Part shown: piece after piece, positions 1-7,708 of the stretch
How the letters are laid out: each line of letters opens with the position of its first letter
How positions within the stretch are numbered: position 1 is the stretch's first letter
Assembly: GCA_964372095.1 (NCBI GenBank)
Contig: CAYJPV010000024.1
Coordinates: 1 to 64,000 of the forward strand
DNA length: 64,000 bases
Direction: 5' to 3'
Origin: CAYJPV01 sp964372095
GTDB lineage: Bacteria > Acidobacteriota > Vicinamibacteria > Vicinamibacterales > JAKQTR01
The notes under the pieces: generated by a model
Databases searched by the model: none
What the model saw: only the letters and a program-made list of their open reading frames with translations
What the model was told of the DNA's origin: nothing
Made by a program: the position numbers and the translations under genes

Positions 1-37
1 CGACTTGCTGTCTCAGGCGACAGCGTTAACCGGACAC

Positions 38-108
38 TACTGACTACTGACTACTTCCTACTGACTTCCTGCTTGCTGCTTCTTCCCCTAGCCCCTGGCC
101 TCTAGTAC
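38..108. repeat. Degenerate short-period repeat (gactact / ctagccc)
   Basis: A low-complexity stretch made of repeats of the words actgactact, cttcctgctt and cccctagccc lies ahead of the SRP RNA. It has no reading frame of note. It is one of several intergenic arrays in this window with a 7-8 bp degenerate period. Confidence 0.6.
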
Positions 109-140
109 ACTGTTCCTTCACCCGCTCGAGTCGAGTGGAC

Positions 141-275
141 GTTCGTGGATCGCACTGCGGCCCGGACCCTGTGCAATCCCAGACTGTGAACCGTGTCAGG
201 GCCGGAAGGCAGCAGCACTCAGCAGACCCTGTGATGTGCCGCAGGACAACCCGGGCCGCAGTACGATCCACGAAC
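141..275 (+). ncRNA. ffs: Signal recognition particle RNA (4.5S/SRP, small bacterial type)
   Basis: The conserved SRP domain IV sequence GTCAGGGCCGGAAGGCAGCA lies at about 195-214. It is the Ffh-binding hairpin with its GGAA-type tetraloop and asymmetric loop. The ends form a long helix: 141-152 pairs perfectly with 264-275, and 154-165 pairs perfectly with 251-262, so 24 bp pair with one unpaired base on each side. A position directly upstream of dnaX is common for ffs in bacteria. The RNA acts with Ffh in co-translational membrane targeting. At about 135 nt it is longer than the roughly 110 nt E. coli RNA. The ends are inferred from the helix and not from mapped termini. Confidence 0.9.
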
Positions 276-313
276 CCTCTAGCCTCTAGCCTCTAGTCTC
301 TAGCCTCTAGCGT
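275..313. repeat. Tandem ctagcct/ctagtct array between ffs and dnaX
   Basis: About five copies of a 7-bp unit (ctagcct, ctagtct) fill the gap between the SRP RNA helix and the dnaX start. Several copies contain the rare CTAG tetranucleotide. The array leaves only 7 bp before the ATG of dnaX and no obvious Shine-Dalgarno sequence. Confidence 0.75.
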
Positions 314-320
314 CTGCCAC

Positions 321-2054
321 ATGGCCTACACCGTCATCGCCCGCCGCTGGCGCCCGCAGTCGCTCGACGAAGTCGTCGGGCAGCGCCACGTCACCCAGAC
401 GCTGCGCAACGCCTTCGGTTCGGGCCGCATTGCCCAGGCTTTTGTCTTTGCGGGGCCCCGCGGCGTCGGCAAAACGACGACGGCGCGGATCCTGGCGCGG
501 ATGCTCAACTGCGAGCAGGGGCCGACCGCCGACCCCTGCGGGACGTGCGACGCCTGCCGCGAGATCGCCGAAGGGCGCGACATGGACGTGCTCGAGATCG
601 ACGCGGCGACGCACACGCAGGTCGACAACATCCGGGAGGTCATCATCTCCGGCCTGGCGATCAGGCCGGCCCGGGACCGCAACAAGATCTTCATCATCGA
701 CGAAGTGCACCAGCTGTCGAACTCGTCGTTCAACGCCCTGTTGAAGTCCATCGAAGAACCGCCGCCCCACGTGGCGTTCATCATGGCCACCACCGCCCCC
801 GACAAGATCCCCGATACGATTGTGTCGCGGTCGCAGGTGTTCGAGTTCAAGACGATCGCCAGCCACGCGATTGCGGAACAATTGCGGAAGATCGCCGAGG
901 CCGACGGCCTGACGGCGTCGAACGAGGCGATCGCCCTGGTGGCCCGGGCCGCCGAAGGCAGTATGCGTGACGCCGAGACGGCGTTCGACCAGGTCATCGC
1001 CTTCGCCGGCACGTCGATCACGGTCGAGGATGTGGCCACGGTGCTGGGGTTGGTCGGCCGGGACCTGCTCTTTGATGTGCTGACGGCCGTCGCCGACGAG
1101 AACGGCCCGGCGGCGTTCGAACTGGCCGGCCGTGCGGTCGAAGCCGGCTACGACCTGAAACTGCTGTGCCGTGAGCTCTCGCGCCTGGTCCGCGACCTGC
1201 TGGTGCTCAAGGTGGACGCCGGTCGCCTCGAGGATCCCGACATCGCCCCGGAACCGGACCGCGAACGCCTCACGGCCCTGCTCCCGCGGTTCTCGCAGGA
1301 AGACTTGCTGCGATCATTCGATCTGCTCACCAAGGCCGAGAGTGACGTCCGCTACGCGGCTGAACCCCGGTACCACCTCGAGATGTCGCTGCTCAAGTGG
1401 ATTCACCTGCGGAAACTGACGCCGCTGAGCGCGTTGATCGAGCAGCTGAGAGGTGGCCAGGCCCCGGTCCGCCCGGCGGCCCCGTCGTTCCAGCCCCGGC
1501 CTGCCGCCGCGCCTCCCAGGCCCGCGGCGGCTCCGCGTCCCGCACCGCCATCGTCGGCGGCGGTGGCCAAACGGGTGGGCCAGGCCGCTCAGGCTCCGTC
1601 CGCCCGGCCACAGCCGTCTCCGGGTCCACCGCTCGTGGCCGCTGAGCCGCCGCTGCCGGCGGGCGAACTGACCGCGGACGTCTTCTTGCCCGCCTTGCTG
1701 GCAGAACTGCAGAAGGACCGTCCCGGCACCTACGGCACCCTGATCGCCCAGGCGCCCAGCGTGGCGCTCAAGGGGGACCGGATCGTGATCTCGGCCGGAG
1801 CCTTCCTGGCCCGGCAGGTTACGCAGAACAAGGCCTGGGTCGAAACCATCGCCCAGCGCGTGGCGGGACGGCGTGTGCCGGTTGTGATAGAAACAGTCGA
1901 GGGCGACGGCGTCCGGAGCAACAGCCCCGCTGCCGGACCCGGTCCGGGGCCGGCGAAAGACGACCTGATGGCCGCGGCTCGCGCCAACCCTGGCGTGCAG
2001 ACGCTGCTCGAGATCTTCCCGGCCGAGATCAAGGATGTAACCGAGCTGAAGTGA
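321..2054 (+). CDS. dnaX: DNA polymerase III subunit gamma/tau
   Basis: Clamp-loader ATPase of the replicative polymerase. Visible elements: Walker A GPRGVGKT (45-52), zinc-binding cysteines C64, C73, C76 and C79, Walker B FIIDEVH (124-130) and the SRSQVF arginine-finger segment (169-174). The AAA+ core runs to about residue 375. An Ala/Pro-rich linker (about 380-450) and a C-terminal tau-like domain end at 577. The order dnaX-ebfC-recR is a widely conserved replication/repair cluster, and the ebfC ATG begins 1 nt after the dnaX stop. I saw no A-rich slippery site that would mark programmed frameshifting to a gamma form. Confidence 0.97.
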   Translation: MAYTVIARRWRPQSLDEVVGQRHVTQTLRNAFGSGRIAQAFVFAGPRGVGKTTTARILARMLNCEQGPTADPCGTCDACREIAEGRDMDVLEIDAATHTQVDNIREVIISGLAIRPARDRNKIFIIDEVHQLSNSSFNALLKSIEEPPPHVAFIMATTAPDKIPDTIVSRSQVFEFKTIASHAIAEQLRKIAEADGLTASNEAIALVARAAEGSMRDAETAFDQVIAFAGTSITVEDVATVLGLVGRDLLFDVLTAVADENGPAAFELAGRAVEAGYDLKLLCRELSRLVRDLLVLKVDAGRLEDPDIAPEPDRERLTALLPRFSQEDLLRSFDLLTKAESDVRYAAEPRYHLEMSLLKWIHLRKLTPLSALIEQLRGGQAPVRPAAPSFQPRPAAAPPRPAAAPRPAPPSSAAVAKRVGQAAQAPSARPQPSPGPPLVAAEPPLPAGELTADVFLPALLAELQKDRPGTYGTLIAQAPSVALKGDRIVISAGAFLARQVTQNKAWVETIAQRVAGRRVPVVIETVEGDGVRSNSPAAGPGPGPAKDDLMAAARANPGVQTLLEIFPAEIKDVTELK

Positions 2055-2055
2055 C

Positions 2056-2364
2056 ATGAACATCAAGCAGATTCAACAGATGGCGAAGCAGGCGCAGCAG
2101 ATGCAGGAGCAGATGCAGCGCGACATGGCCGAAAAACGTATCGAAGCCACGGCCGGCGGCGGCATGGTCACGGTGACCGTGAACGGCCTCAAGCAGCTCC
2201 TGGCGATCAAGCTGGATCCCGAAGTCGTCTCGAAAGACGACGTCGAGATGCTGCAGGATCTCATCGTGGCTGCGGTGACCGATGCCAACCGGAAGGCCGA
2301 TGAAGCCATGCAGAAGCAGCTCGGCGGCCTGATGGGCGGCATGCAGATCCCGGGCATGTTTTAG
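2056..2364 (+). CDS. ebfC: Nucleoid-associated protein, YbaB/EbfC family
   Basis: A 102-aa YbaB/EbfC protein, the usual family length, with a Gln/Met-rich N-terminal helix (MAKQAQQMQEQMQ) followed by the glycine-containing core AGGGMVTVTVNG. The family forms tweezer-like DNA-binding dimers associated with the nucleoid. The start codon comes directly after the dnaX stop (tgacATG), so translational coupling is likely, and recR begins 18 bp after its stop. It probably belongs to one transcript with dnaX and recR. Confidence 0.95.
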   Translation: MNIKQIQQMAKQAQQMQEQMQRDMAEKRIEATAGGGMVTVTVNGLKQLLAIKLDPEVVSKDDVEMLQDLIVAAVTDANRKADEAMQKQLGGLMGGMQIPGMF

Positions 2365-2382
2365 CCCGGCGGCCACCAGCGC

Positions 2383-2979
2383 ATGTCACAACCCGAACCG
2401 CTGACCCGCCTGATCGAGCACTTGCAGCGCCTGCCGGGCATTGGCCGGAAGAGCGCCCAGCGCCTGGCCTTCCACGTCATGAAATCGCCCCGCGAGGACG
2501 CCGAGCGTCTGGCCGAGGCGCTTCGGGACGTCAAGGACAAGGTCCTCTACTGCACGACCTGCAACAACGTCACCGATGCCGATCCCTGCCCGATCTGCAC
2601 GGACGATGCCCGCGACGCCCGTGTCATCTGCGTGGTGGAAGAGCCCACCAACGTCCTGGCCATCGAGCGGAGCCGCGACTTCAACGGGCGGTACCACGTG
2701 CTGATGGGGGCGTTGTCGCCGCTTCAGGGCATCGGTCCCGACGATCTGCGCATCAAGGGCCTGCTGACGCGGGTGGACTCGGGCGGTGTCGAAGAAATCA
2801 TCCTCGCGACCAATCCGAACGTCGAAGGCGAGGCCACGGCAATCTACCTGGCGCGCCTGCTGAAGCCGCTCGGCGTCCGTGTGACGCGTATCGCCATGGG
2901 CGTGCCCGTCGGCAGCGACCTCGAATACGCCGACGACATCACGATGCACAAGGCGATTGAGGGCCGGCGAGAGGTCTGA
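2383..2979 (+). CDS. recR: Recombination mediator RecR
   Basis: 198 aa, typical of RecR. An N-terminal helix-hairpin-helix (LPGIGRKSAQRLAFH, 18-32), a C4 zinc finger (C57, C60, C69, C72) and a Toprim domain (about 80-175, with VVEEPTNVLAIE and the acidic DLRIKG/TNPNVEGE segments) are all present. With RecF/RecO it loads RecA on SSB-coated gapped DNA. It is the third gene of the dnaX cluster, and a small membrane-protein gene starts 4 bp after its stop. Confidence 0.97.
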   Translation: MSQPEPLTRLIEHLQRLPGIGRKSAQRLAFHVMKSPREDAERLAEALRDVKDKVLYCTTCNNVTDADPCPICTDDARDARVICVVEEPTNVLAIERSRDFNGRYHVLMGALSPLQGIGPDDLRIKGLLTRVDSGGVEEIILATNPNVEGEATAIYLARLLKPLGVRVTRIAMGVPVGSDLEYADDITMHKAIEGRREV

Positions 2980-2983
2980 ACGG

Positions 2984-3604
2984 ATGTTGCCCCTGTCCTT
3001 CCAGGTGCCCGCGTCCGTCGTGCTGCTGGCAGGCGGGGCTATCGCCTGCTTCGGTGGATACCGGCTGTTCAAGCTGGTGCTGGCGGTCTACGGCCTCATC
3101 CTTGGCGCACTGGTCGGCAGTTCCATGGCGGGGGCGGCAGAAACGTGGGTCGTGCTCGCGGCGGCCGCCGCCGGCGGGACGGTAGGCGCGCTGGCGCTGG
3201 TTGCGGGTTATTTCGTGGGCGTGGCGATCATCGGGGCGGGCCTGGGCGCCCTGCTCGTCACCCTGGCGTGGAAACCGTTCGGCGGGGACCCCCACGTGGC
3301 GGCCGTGGTCGTCGCGTCGGCGATTGGCGCGTTCGTCGCGATGTCCTTCCAGCGCTACGTGATCGTCGTCGGCACGTCCTTTGGCGGGGCCTGGACGATG
3401 CTGGTGGGAGCCGCGGCACTCATGCTCGGAAAAGGCGCCACAGCGGCGTCGGCTGCCGGGGACATGTGGGTGGTGTACCCCAGCAGCGCCGGCCCGGACC
3501 GCGTCTGGGTGTTCGTCGCCTGGATCGCGATCAGCCTGGTCGGGATGTACGTGCAGTTGCACACGGGTGCCGGCCGGTCGTCCCGCAAGAAGAAACAGAA
3601 ATAA
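2984..3604 (+). CDS. Polytopic membrane protein, DUF4203/TMEM198-like
   Basis: A 206-aa very hydrophobic protein with about seven transmembrane segments rich in Gly/Ala (for example LAVYGLILGALVGSSMAG) and a basic C-terminus SSRKKKQK. The small-residue pattern resembles DUF4203/TMEM198 proteins. The function is unknown. The frame is open further upstream into recR, but the ATG at 2984, preceded by gagagg at 2969-2974, gives a sensible start 4 bp after recR. It is probably the last gene of the dnaX operon or co-transcribed with the thioesterase-like gene 11 bp downstream. Confidence 0.7.
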   Translation: MLPLSFQVPASVVLLAGGAIACFGGYRLFKLVLAVYGLILGALVGSSMAGAAETWVVLAAAAAGGTVGALALVAGYFVGVAIIGAGLGALLVTLAWKPFGGDPHVAAVVVASAIGAFVAMSFQRYVIVVGTSFGGAWTMLVGAAALMLGKGATAASAAGDMWVVYPSSAGPDRVWVFVAWIAISLVGMYVQLHTGAGRSSRKKKQK

Positions 3605-3615
3605 GCGAGACCCCC

Positions 3616-4125
3616 ATGACCCTCGACGATCTGCACGCGCCACGCGCGGCGAGCCTCCGCGCCCTTCGCGCCCTGCTGCGCACTGACCTGCCCGTCACGG
3701 AGCATCTGCACATCGTCGTGCTTGGGTTCCGCGGCGGTGACCTCGTGCTGAAAGCACCGCTGAGCGCCAACATCAATCACCAGCGCACCGCGTTTGCCGG
3801 CAGCCTGAACGCGACGGCCACGCTCGCCGGATGGGCGACGGCGTGGCTCATCATGCGCGAGTACGATCTCGATGCCCAGGTCGTGATCCAGGACAGTACT
3901 GTGCACTACGAACGGCCCGTCGTGTCGGATTTCGAGGCTCGGTGTACGTTCCCCGACGCCGACACGATCGAGCGCCTGGCGGCGGCCGTCCGGCGGCGCG
4001 GCCGCGGGCGGCTCGAATTGTCGGTGACCGTGTCGGATGCGGAAGGAGAAGCCGTCCGGTTCCGGGGGCGGTATGTGGCAGCGCGCACGATGCGCGCGCG
4101 CCCTGAATCAGAGGCTAGAGGCTAG
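3616..4125 (+). CDS. Hotdog-fold thioesterase-like protein (YiiD C-terminal type)
   Basis: A 169-aa protein resembling the putative thioesterase domain of YiiD (hotdog fold): segments LSANINHQRTAFAGSL, ATLAGWATAWLI and DSTVHYERPVVSDFEA match the expected helix and strand layout. The Asn-His segment (about residues 54-55) is a plausible active-site region. The substrate is unknown. The start at 3616 lies 11 bp after the previous gene; the longer open frame upstream is a shadow. The last residues (SEARG) and the TAG stop at 4123-4125 come from the ctagagg tandem array, so the natural C-terminus has been rewritten by the repeat. Confidence 0.7.
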   Translation: MTLDDLHAPRAASLRALRALLRTDLPVTEHLHIVVLGFRGGDLVLKAPLSANINHQRTAFAGSLNATATLAGWATAWLIMREYDLDAQVVIQDSTVHYERPVVSDFEARCTFPDADTIERLAAAVRRRGRGRLELSVTVSDAEGEAVRFRGRYVAARTMRARPESEARG

Positions 4126-4210
4126 AGGCTAGGGGCTAGAGGCCAGGGGTTCGGGGACATCCATTGTCTTTGGCTGTTCCCTAGTCCCTAGCCCCTAGTC
4201 CCTAGTCCCT
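4111..4210. repeat. Facing ctagagg and ctagtcc tandem arrays between convergent genes
   Basis: 4111-4150 repeats ctagagg/ctagggg and 4178-4210 repeats ctagtcc/ctagccc, with about 27 bp of unique sequence between. The two halves are roughly complementary in composition and could form an imperfect hairpin between the convergent thioesterase-like gene and msrB. Both genes end inside the arrays: stop TAG at 4123-4125 on the plus strand, and at 4195-4197 read on the minus strand. Confidence 0.75.
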
Positions 4211-4758
4211 GACTTTGGGGTGAACGTCAACGCCGCCCCGTTCGTGCAGTAGCGCAACCCTGTTGGCCGCGGTCCGTCCGTGAACACGTGTCCCAGATGC
4301 CCGCCGCATCGGCTGCAGTGGATTTCGACGCGACGCATACCCAGCGTCCGGTCTTCCGTCTCGGCGACGGCCTTGTCCACGGCGGCGTAGAAACTCGGCC
4401 AGCCGCTGCCGCTTTCGAACTTCGAGTCCGACACGAACAGGATCTGGCCGCACCCCGCACAGGCAAAGGTCCCCGGTCTGTGCTCATCCAGCAGCGGGCT
4501 GGTCCCGGGGTATTCCGTGTCGTGTTTGCGCAGCACGGCGTACTGCCGCGGGGACAAGGTGGCTTGCCACTCCTCGTCGGACTTGCTTACGTCGAAACTG
4601 CTGGCCTGCATATCGCGTTCGTCAATCATGCGTGACCTCGACAGCCCCCACCAGCGGTCCAGGCCCACCAGGCCAAGGACAGCGACGCACACGATGACCA
4701 CAATCTGGCGGCTCACTGGTTTCGGGGCTCCGTCCAGTAAGACGACGCCCGATGCCAC
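4195..4758 (-). CDS. msrB: Membrane-anchored peptide-methionine (R)-S-oxide reductase
   Basis: The MsrB domain occupies about residues 58-185: zinc cysteines in CAGCG and CSRCGGHLGHVF, the SGSGWPSFY signature, and the catalytic cysteine in RYCTNGAALTF (the usual form is RYCxNSxAL, so Asn-Gly is a small departure). It repairs methionine-R-sulfoxide in oxidised proteins. An N-terminal hydrophobic segment (about 19-36) without a clear cleavage site suggests an extracytoplasmic domain on a membrane anchor. The start has no good ribosome site and may be misplaced. Residues GTRD plus the stop come from the ctagtcc repeat. It lies 15 bp after a lipoprotein gene, probably in the same transcript. Confidence 0.9.
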   Translation of the reverse strand: MASGVVLLDGAPKPVSRQIVVIVCVAVLGLVGLDRWWGLSRSRMIDERDMQASSFDVSKSDEEWQATLSPRQYAVLRKHDTEYPGTSPLLDEHRPGTFACAGCGQILFVSDSKFESGSGWPSFYAAVDKAVAETEDRTLGMRRVEIHCSRCGGHLGHVFTDGPRPTGLRYCTNGAALTFTPKSGTRD

Positions 4759-4773
4759 CGCGGTTCCGGCGGG

Positions 4774-5292
4774 CTACCACTCCGAGCCGGTGGCCTTCAG
4801 CTCGAAAATCAGTCGCGAGAGGTCCCCGGAGAGCTTCAGTCTTGCCGCGCCAAGGGTGGTCTGTCCGCCCGTCTGGAGGTGCTCTTCGACCCACGCGCGC
4901 GCCGCGGCACGGTCCACGTCGGCGTAGCGCAGGTTGGCCACGTCGAGCACCACCGGCAGGATCTGCTCTGGTTTGGGGGCACCGGTCTGGGCGACCACCA
5001 CCCTGATGTACTCGATGCGTCCCGGCGCCTTGCCGTAGTACTCGGTGGAGTAGCTCAGCAGCGGGGTCCGCGCTTCACACACCCAGTGCTTGAAGTCCCG
5101 GACCTGAAGCGGTTCCGCGCAGACCAGTCCCCGCACGCGCATGACCTTGGCGATGTCGCTGGCGTGGATGCCAGCCAGGAACGTGGGCAATGCCGGTTCG
5201 GTGGACGCGGGGGGCGGTGCATCGCCACCGCAGGCGGCCGCAAGCAGCGAGAGAACGACGGCGAGGCCGGTGGCGACACGCAATGACATCAT
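4774..5292 (-). CDS. Putative lipoprotein of unknown function
   Basis: 172 aa (170 if the second Met, at 5289, is used). The N-terminus is a lipoprotein signal peptide with lipobox LAAAC at 17-21, followed by a GGDAPPPAS linker. The mature domain has two cysteines (about 58 and 72) but no family I recognise. It is upstream of msrB with a 15-bp gap on the same strand, which suggests a shared envelope role, but that is only context. An alternative family assignment cannot be made from sequence reading. Confidence 0.75.
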   Translation of the reverse strand: MMSLRVATGLAVVLSLLAAACGGDAPPPASTEPALPTFLAGIHASDIAKVMRVRGLVCAEPLQVRDFKHWVCEARTPLLSYSTEYYGKAPGRIEYIRVVVAQTGAPKPEQILPVVLDVANLRYADVDRAAARAWVEEHLQTGGQTTLGAARLKLSGDLSRLIFELKATGSEW

Positions 5293-5380
5293 CGGGAGGT
5301 CCTTTCGGGGGTGCGGGGCATGTGTGTGGCCGCTGCCTTGATACTATGGCACGAGTGGACGCGAGAGCGACGGAGGCCGC

Positions 5381-5722
5381 ATGGGCAAGTCCGACAGAAA
5401 ACAGGCGATCGAGGAGTACAAGAGCCGGCCGCTGAATGCCGGCGTGTTCGGCGTACGATGCGCGGCGACGGGCGGGGTGTGGGTCGGCGCGAATCCCGAT
5501 CTGGATGCGGCCAGGAACGCCCTCTGGTTCCTCCTGCGTTCGGGGCGCCAGCGTAACCCCTCGCTGCAGGCAGCCTTCAACGCCTACGGCGAAGCCGCCT
5601 TCGTGTTCGAGGTGCTGGAGGCGCTCAAGCCCGACATTCCTGATGTGCAGGTGGCCGACGAACTGAAGCGGAAGCAGCGGGAGTGGGCCGCCCAGGAGTG
5701 CGCGGAGGTATTGCTGCGCTGA
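5381..5722 (+). CDS. GIY-YIG-like small nuclease-family protein
   Basis: A 113-aa protein with the layout of short GIY-YIG relatives common in proteobacteria: KQAIEEYKSRPLNAGVFGVRC, then GGVWVGANPDLDAARNALWF, LQAAFNAYGEAAFVFEVLE and a charged C-terminal helix. The first strand reads AGVFGV where the classic motif has GIY, and a Tyr/Trp replaces YIG, so nuclease activity is uncertain. The start is set by GGAGG at 5367-5371, 9 bp before the ATG. Confidence 0.6.
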   Translation: MGKSDRKQAIEEYKSRPLNAGVFGVRCAATGGVWVGANPDLDAARNALWFLLRSGRQRNPSLQAAFNAYGEAAFVFEVLEALKPDIPDVQVADELKRKQREWAAQECAEVLLR

Positions 5723-5764
5723 CCGGTAGCTGCGAATTCGGAGGTCCGGTAGAATGAAGGGACC

Positions 5765-6793
5765 ATGACATCTGTGACCGCCCCGTCCCCAGACGGTACC
5801 TCCTGGAGCGCCAGACTCGCCAACTGGCGCCGGCCCGACCCGAAACGCAGTATCTGGCAGCTGGCCAGCACGGCCGTCTTTTTCGTGGCCGGCTGGATCC
5901 TGATGTACTTCAGCCTGCGCGTCTCGTACTGGCTGACCCTCGCGCTCGCGATCCCGACCGCCTTCATGCTCGTGCGCCTCTTCATCGTGCAGCACGACTG
6001 CGGCCACGGCTCGTTCTTCAAGTCCGCCAGGGTGGCCGACCTGGTGGGCACGGTGCTCGGCATCTTCACGCTGACGCCCTATCACTACTGGAAACGTGCG
6101 CACGCGATTCACCACGCGACGTCCGGGAACCTGGACCATCGCGGATTCGGCGACATCAACACGCTGACGGTCGAGGAGTACAGCCGGTTGTCGCGCTGGG
6201 GCAAGTTCAAGTACCGCCTCTATCGCCACCCCGTTGTGCTCTTCGGCATCGGCCCCGTGTACCTGTTCCTCATCGAGCATCGTATCCCGATGATCGCGCC
6301 CCGCGGGTGGAGCCGTGAACGCCGCAGCATCATCATCAACGATCTCGGGCTGGCCGCGGTGGTCGTGACGATGGCCTGGCTCATCGGCCCGAAAGCGCTT
6401 CTGGCCGTACACGCCCCGGTCCTGATTGTGTCCTGCACGGCGGGGGTGTGGCTGTTCTACGTCCAGCACCAGTTCGACACCACGTACTGGGAACACGACG
6501 GGCGCTGGCAGTACGAGACCGCGGCCCTGGCCGGCTGCTCCTACTACAAGCTGCCGAAGGTGCTGCAGTGGTGCACCGGCAACATCGGCATCCACCACGT
6601 GCATCACCTGCACGCCGGGATTCCCAACTACTTCCTGCCGAAGGTGCTGGATCGTTTTCCCGAACTCCAGAAAGCGCCGACGCTGACCATGTGGCAGAGC
6701 ATCAAGTGCGTGCCCCTGGCGTTGTGGGACGAGCAGATGCGGCGTCTCGTCTCGTTCCGCGAAGCGCGCCGCCGGAGACAGCTCACGGCGTAG
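5765..6793 (+). CDS. Membrane fatty acid desaturase
   Basis: 342 aa, with the three histidine boxes of membrane di-iron acyl desaturases: HDCGH (77-81), HAIHH (113-117) and HVHH near 278, in GIHHVHHLHAGIP. Pairs of transmembrane helices lie at about 33-70 and 155-220. The arrangement is that of the DesA/FAD2-like (delta-12/omega) desaturases, which insert a double bond in membrane-lipid acyl chains; the regiospecificity cannot be read from sequence. It ends 6 bp before the convergent hydrolase gene. Confidence 0.9.
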   Translation: MTSVTAPSPDGTSWSARLANWRRPDPKRSIWQLASTAVFFVAGWILMYFSLRVSYWLTLALAIPTAFMLVRLFIVQHDCGHGSFFKSARVADLVGTVLGIFTLTPYHYWKRAHAIHHATSGNLDHRGFGDINTLTVEEYSRLSRWGKFKYRLYRHPVVLFGIGPVYLFLIEHRIPMIAPRGWSRERRSIIINDLGLAAVVVTMAWLIGPKALLAVHAPVLIVSCTAGVWLFYVQHQFDTTYWEHDGRWQYETAALAGCSYYKLPKVLQWCTGNIGIHHVHHLHAGIPNYFLPKVLDRFPELQKAPTLTMWQSIKCVPLALWDEQMRRLVSFREARRRRQLTA

Positions 6794-6799
6794 CGGTGT

Positions 6800-7606
6800 T
6801 CACACGGTTGTGGCCTGCCTGCTCAGGAACTCCAGCACAATCGCGTTGAACCGGGCGGGATCTTCCCAGCACGTGGCGTGGCCCGCTCCGGGGATCACGT
6901 GCAGTTCGCTGCCGGCGATCGCCCGATGGATGATCTGCGCGTAACGCGGGCCTTTGATCAGATCTTCGTCGCCCACGAGGACGCACGTCGGGCACGCGAT
7001 CGTGTGAAGCCGGGCGGTGAAGTTCACGCCCGCAAATGCGTCCGACAGACGGGCGAGGGCAGGCAGGTCGATGTCCCGATAACGTACGCGGGCGGCAGCC
7101 AGGATGTCCGGGTGTGCCGCGATGAAGCGCGGCGAGAAATTCCACGGCACACTGACCAGGAAGACCAGGTCGGCGTCGCCGCTGAGCGCCGCGGCCTTCC
7201 AGCCTTCCACGATCAGCCGCAACTCAGGTCCGATTTCGCTGACGGTGTCGGCCAGGATCAGGCTGCGCACCTGCGCCGGGTACTTCAGCGCGAACGCCTG
7301 CGCCACTTCGCCACCGTACGAGATGCCCAGAACGTGCGCGCGATCGACGTGCAGCGCGGCAAGCAACGCGGCGAGATCGTCCGCGTGCATGTCCATTGAA
7401 CAAGGGCCGCCGGGATGGTCCGACTGCCCCTGGCCGCGGCAGTCGTACTGCAGCACCCGGAAAGCGGCCGAGAACGCCGCGGTCTGGGGCCGCCAGCTCG
7501 CCGCCGCATTCATCAGGATGCCGTTGTTGAGCACCAGCACCGGCGCCGAGTCGGGGCCGTGCCATTCGTAATAGAGGTTGACGCCGTTGACGGGGATGAC
7601 AGGCAT
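6800..7606 (-). CDS. Alpha/beta hydrolase (3-oxoadipate enol-lactonase-like)
   Basis: 268 aa from the ATG at 7606. The nucleophile elbow GISYGGE has Ser in the G-x-S-x-G pattern; a later Asp lies in VGDEDLI and the His in PGAGHATCWEDP. The overall pattern (NGVNLYYEWHGP start, AFALKYPAQVRSLILADT, LEFLSRQ end) resembles enol-lactonase/PcaD-type hydrolases, but no pca genes are nearby, so the substrate is open. The longer frame upstream lacks similarity. It is divergent from the O-methyltransferase gene, with about 100 bp between. Confidence 0.85.
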   Translation of the reverse strand: MPVIPVNGVNLYYEWHGPDSAPVLVLNNGILMNAAASWRPQTAAFSAAFRVLQYDCRGQGQSDHPGGPCSMDMHADDLAALLAALHVDRAHVLGISYGGEVAQAFALKYPAQVRSLILADTVSEIGPELRLIVEGWKAAALSGDADLVFLVSVPWNFSPRFIAAHPDILAAARVRYRDIDLPALARLSDAFAGVNFTARLHTIACPTCVLVGDEDLIKGPRYAQIIHRAIAGSELHVIPGAGHATCWEDPARFNAIVLEFLSRQATTV

Positions 7607-7708
7607 AGGTACTGGGCCGGATTGTGGCCCGACTCCGGCCCGCCTGTAAACGGCCGCCGCCTGGCGTCGTAGCCACAGACAGAGTTCCTGCATGCCAGGA
7701 GGGCATTC

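Noticed and set aside
321..2054. Programmed frameshift in dnaX
   Set aside because: No A-rich slippery heptamer was found; the Ala/Pro-rich linker reads through in one frame.
3145..3615. Upstream extension of the thioesterase-like gene frame
   Set aside because: This part overlaps the DUF4203-like membrane protein in another frame and has an Arg-rich shadow composition.
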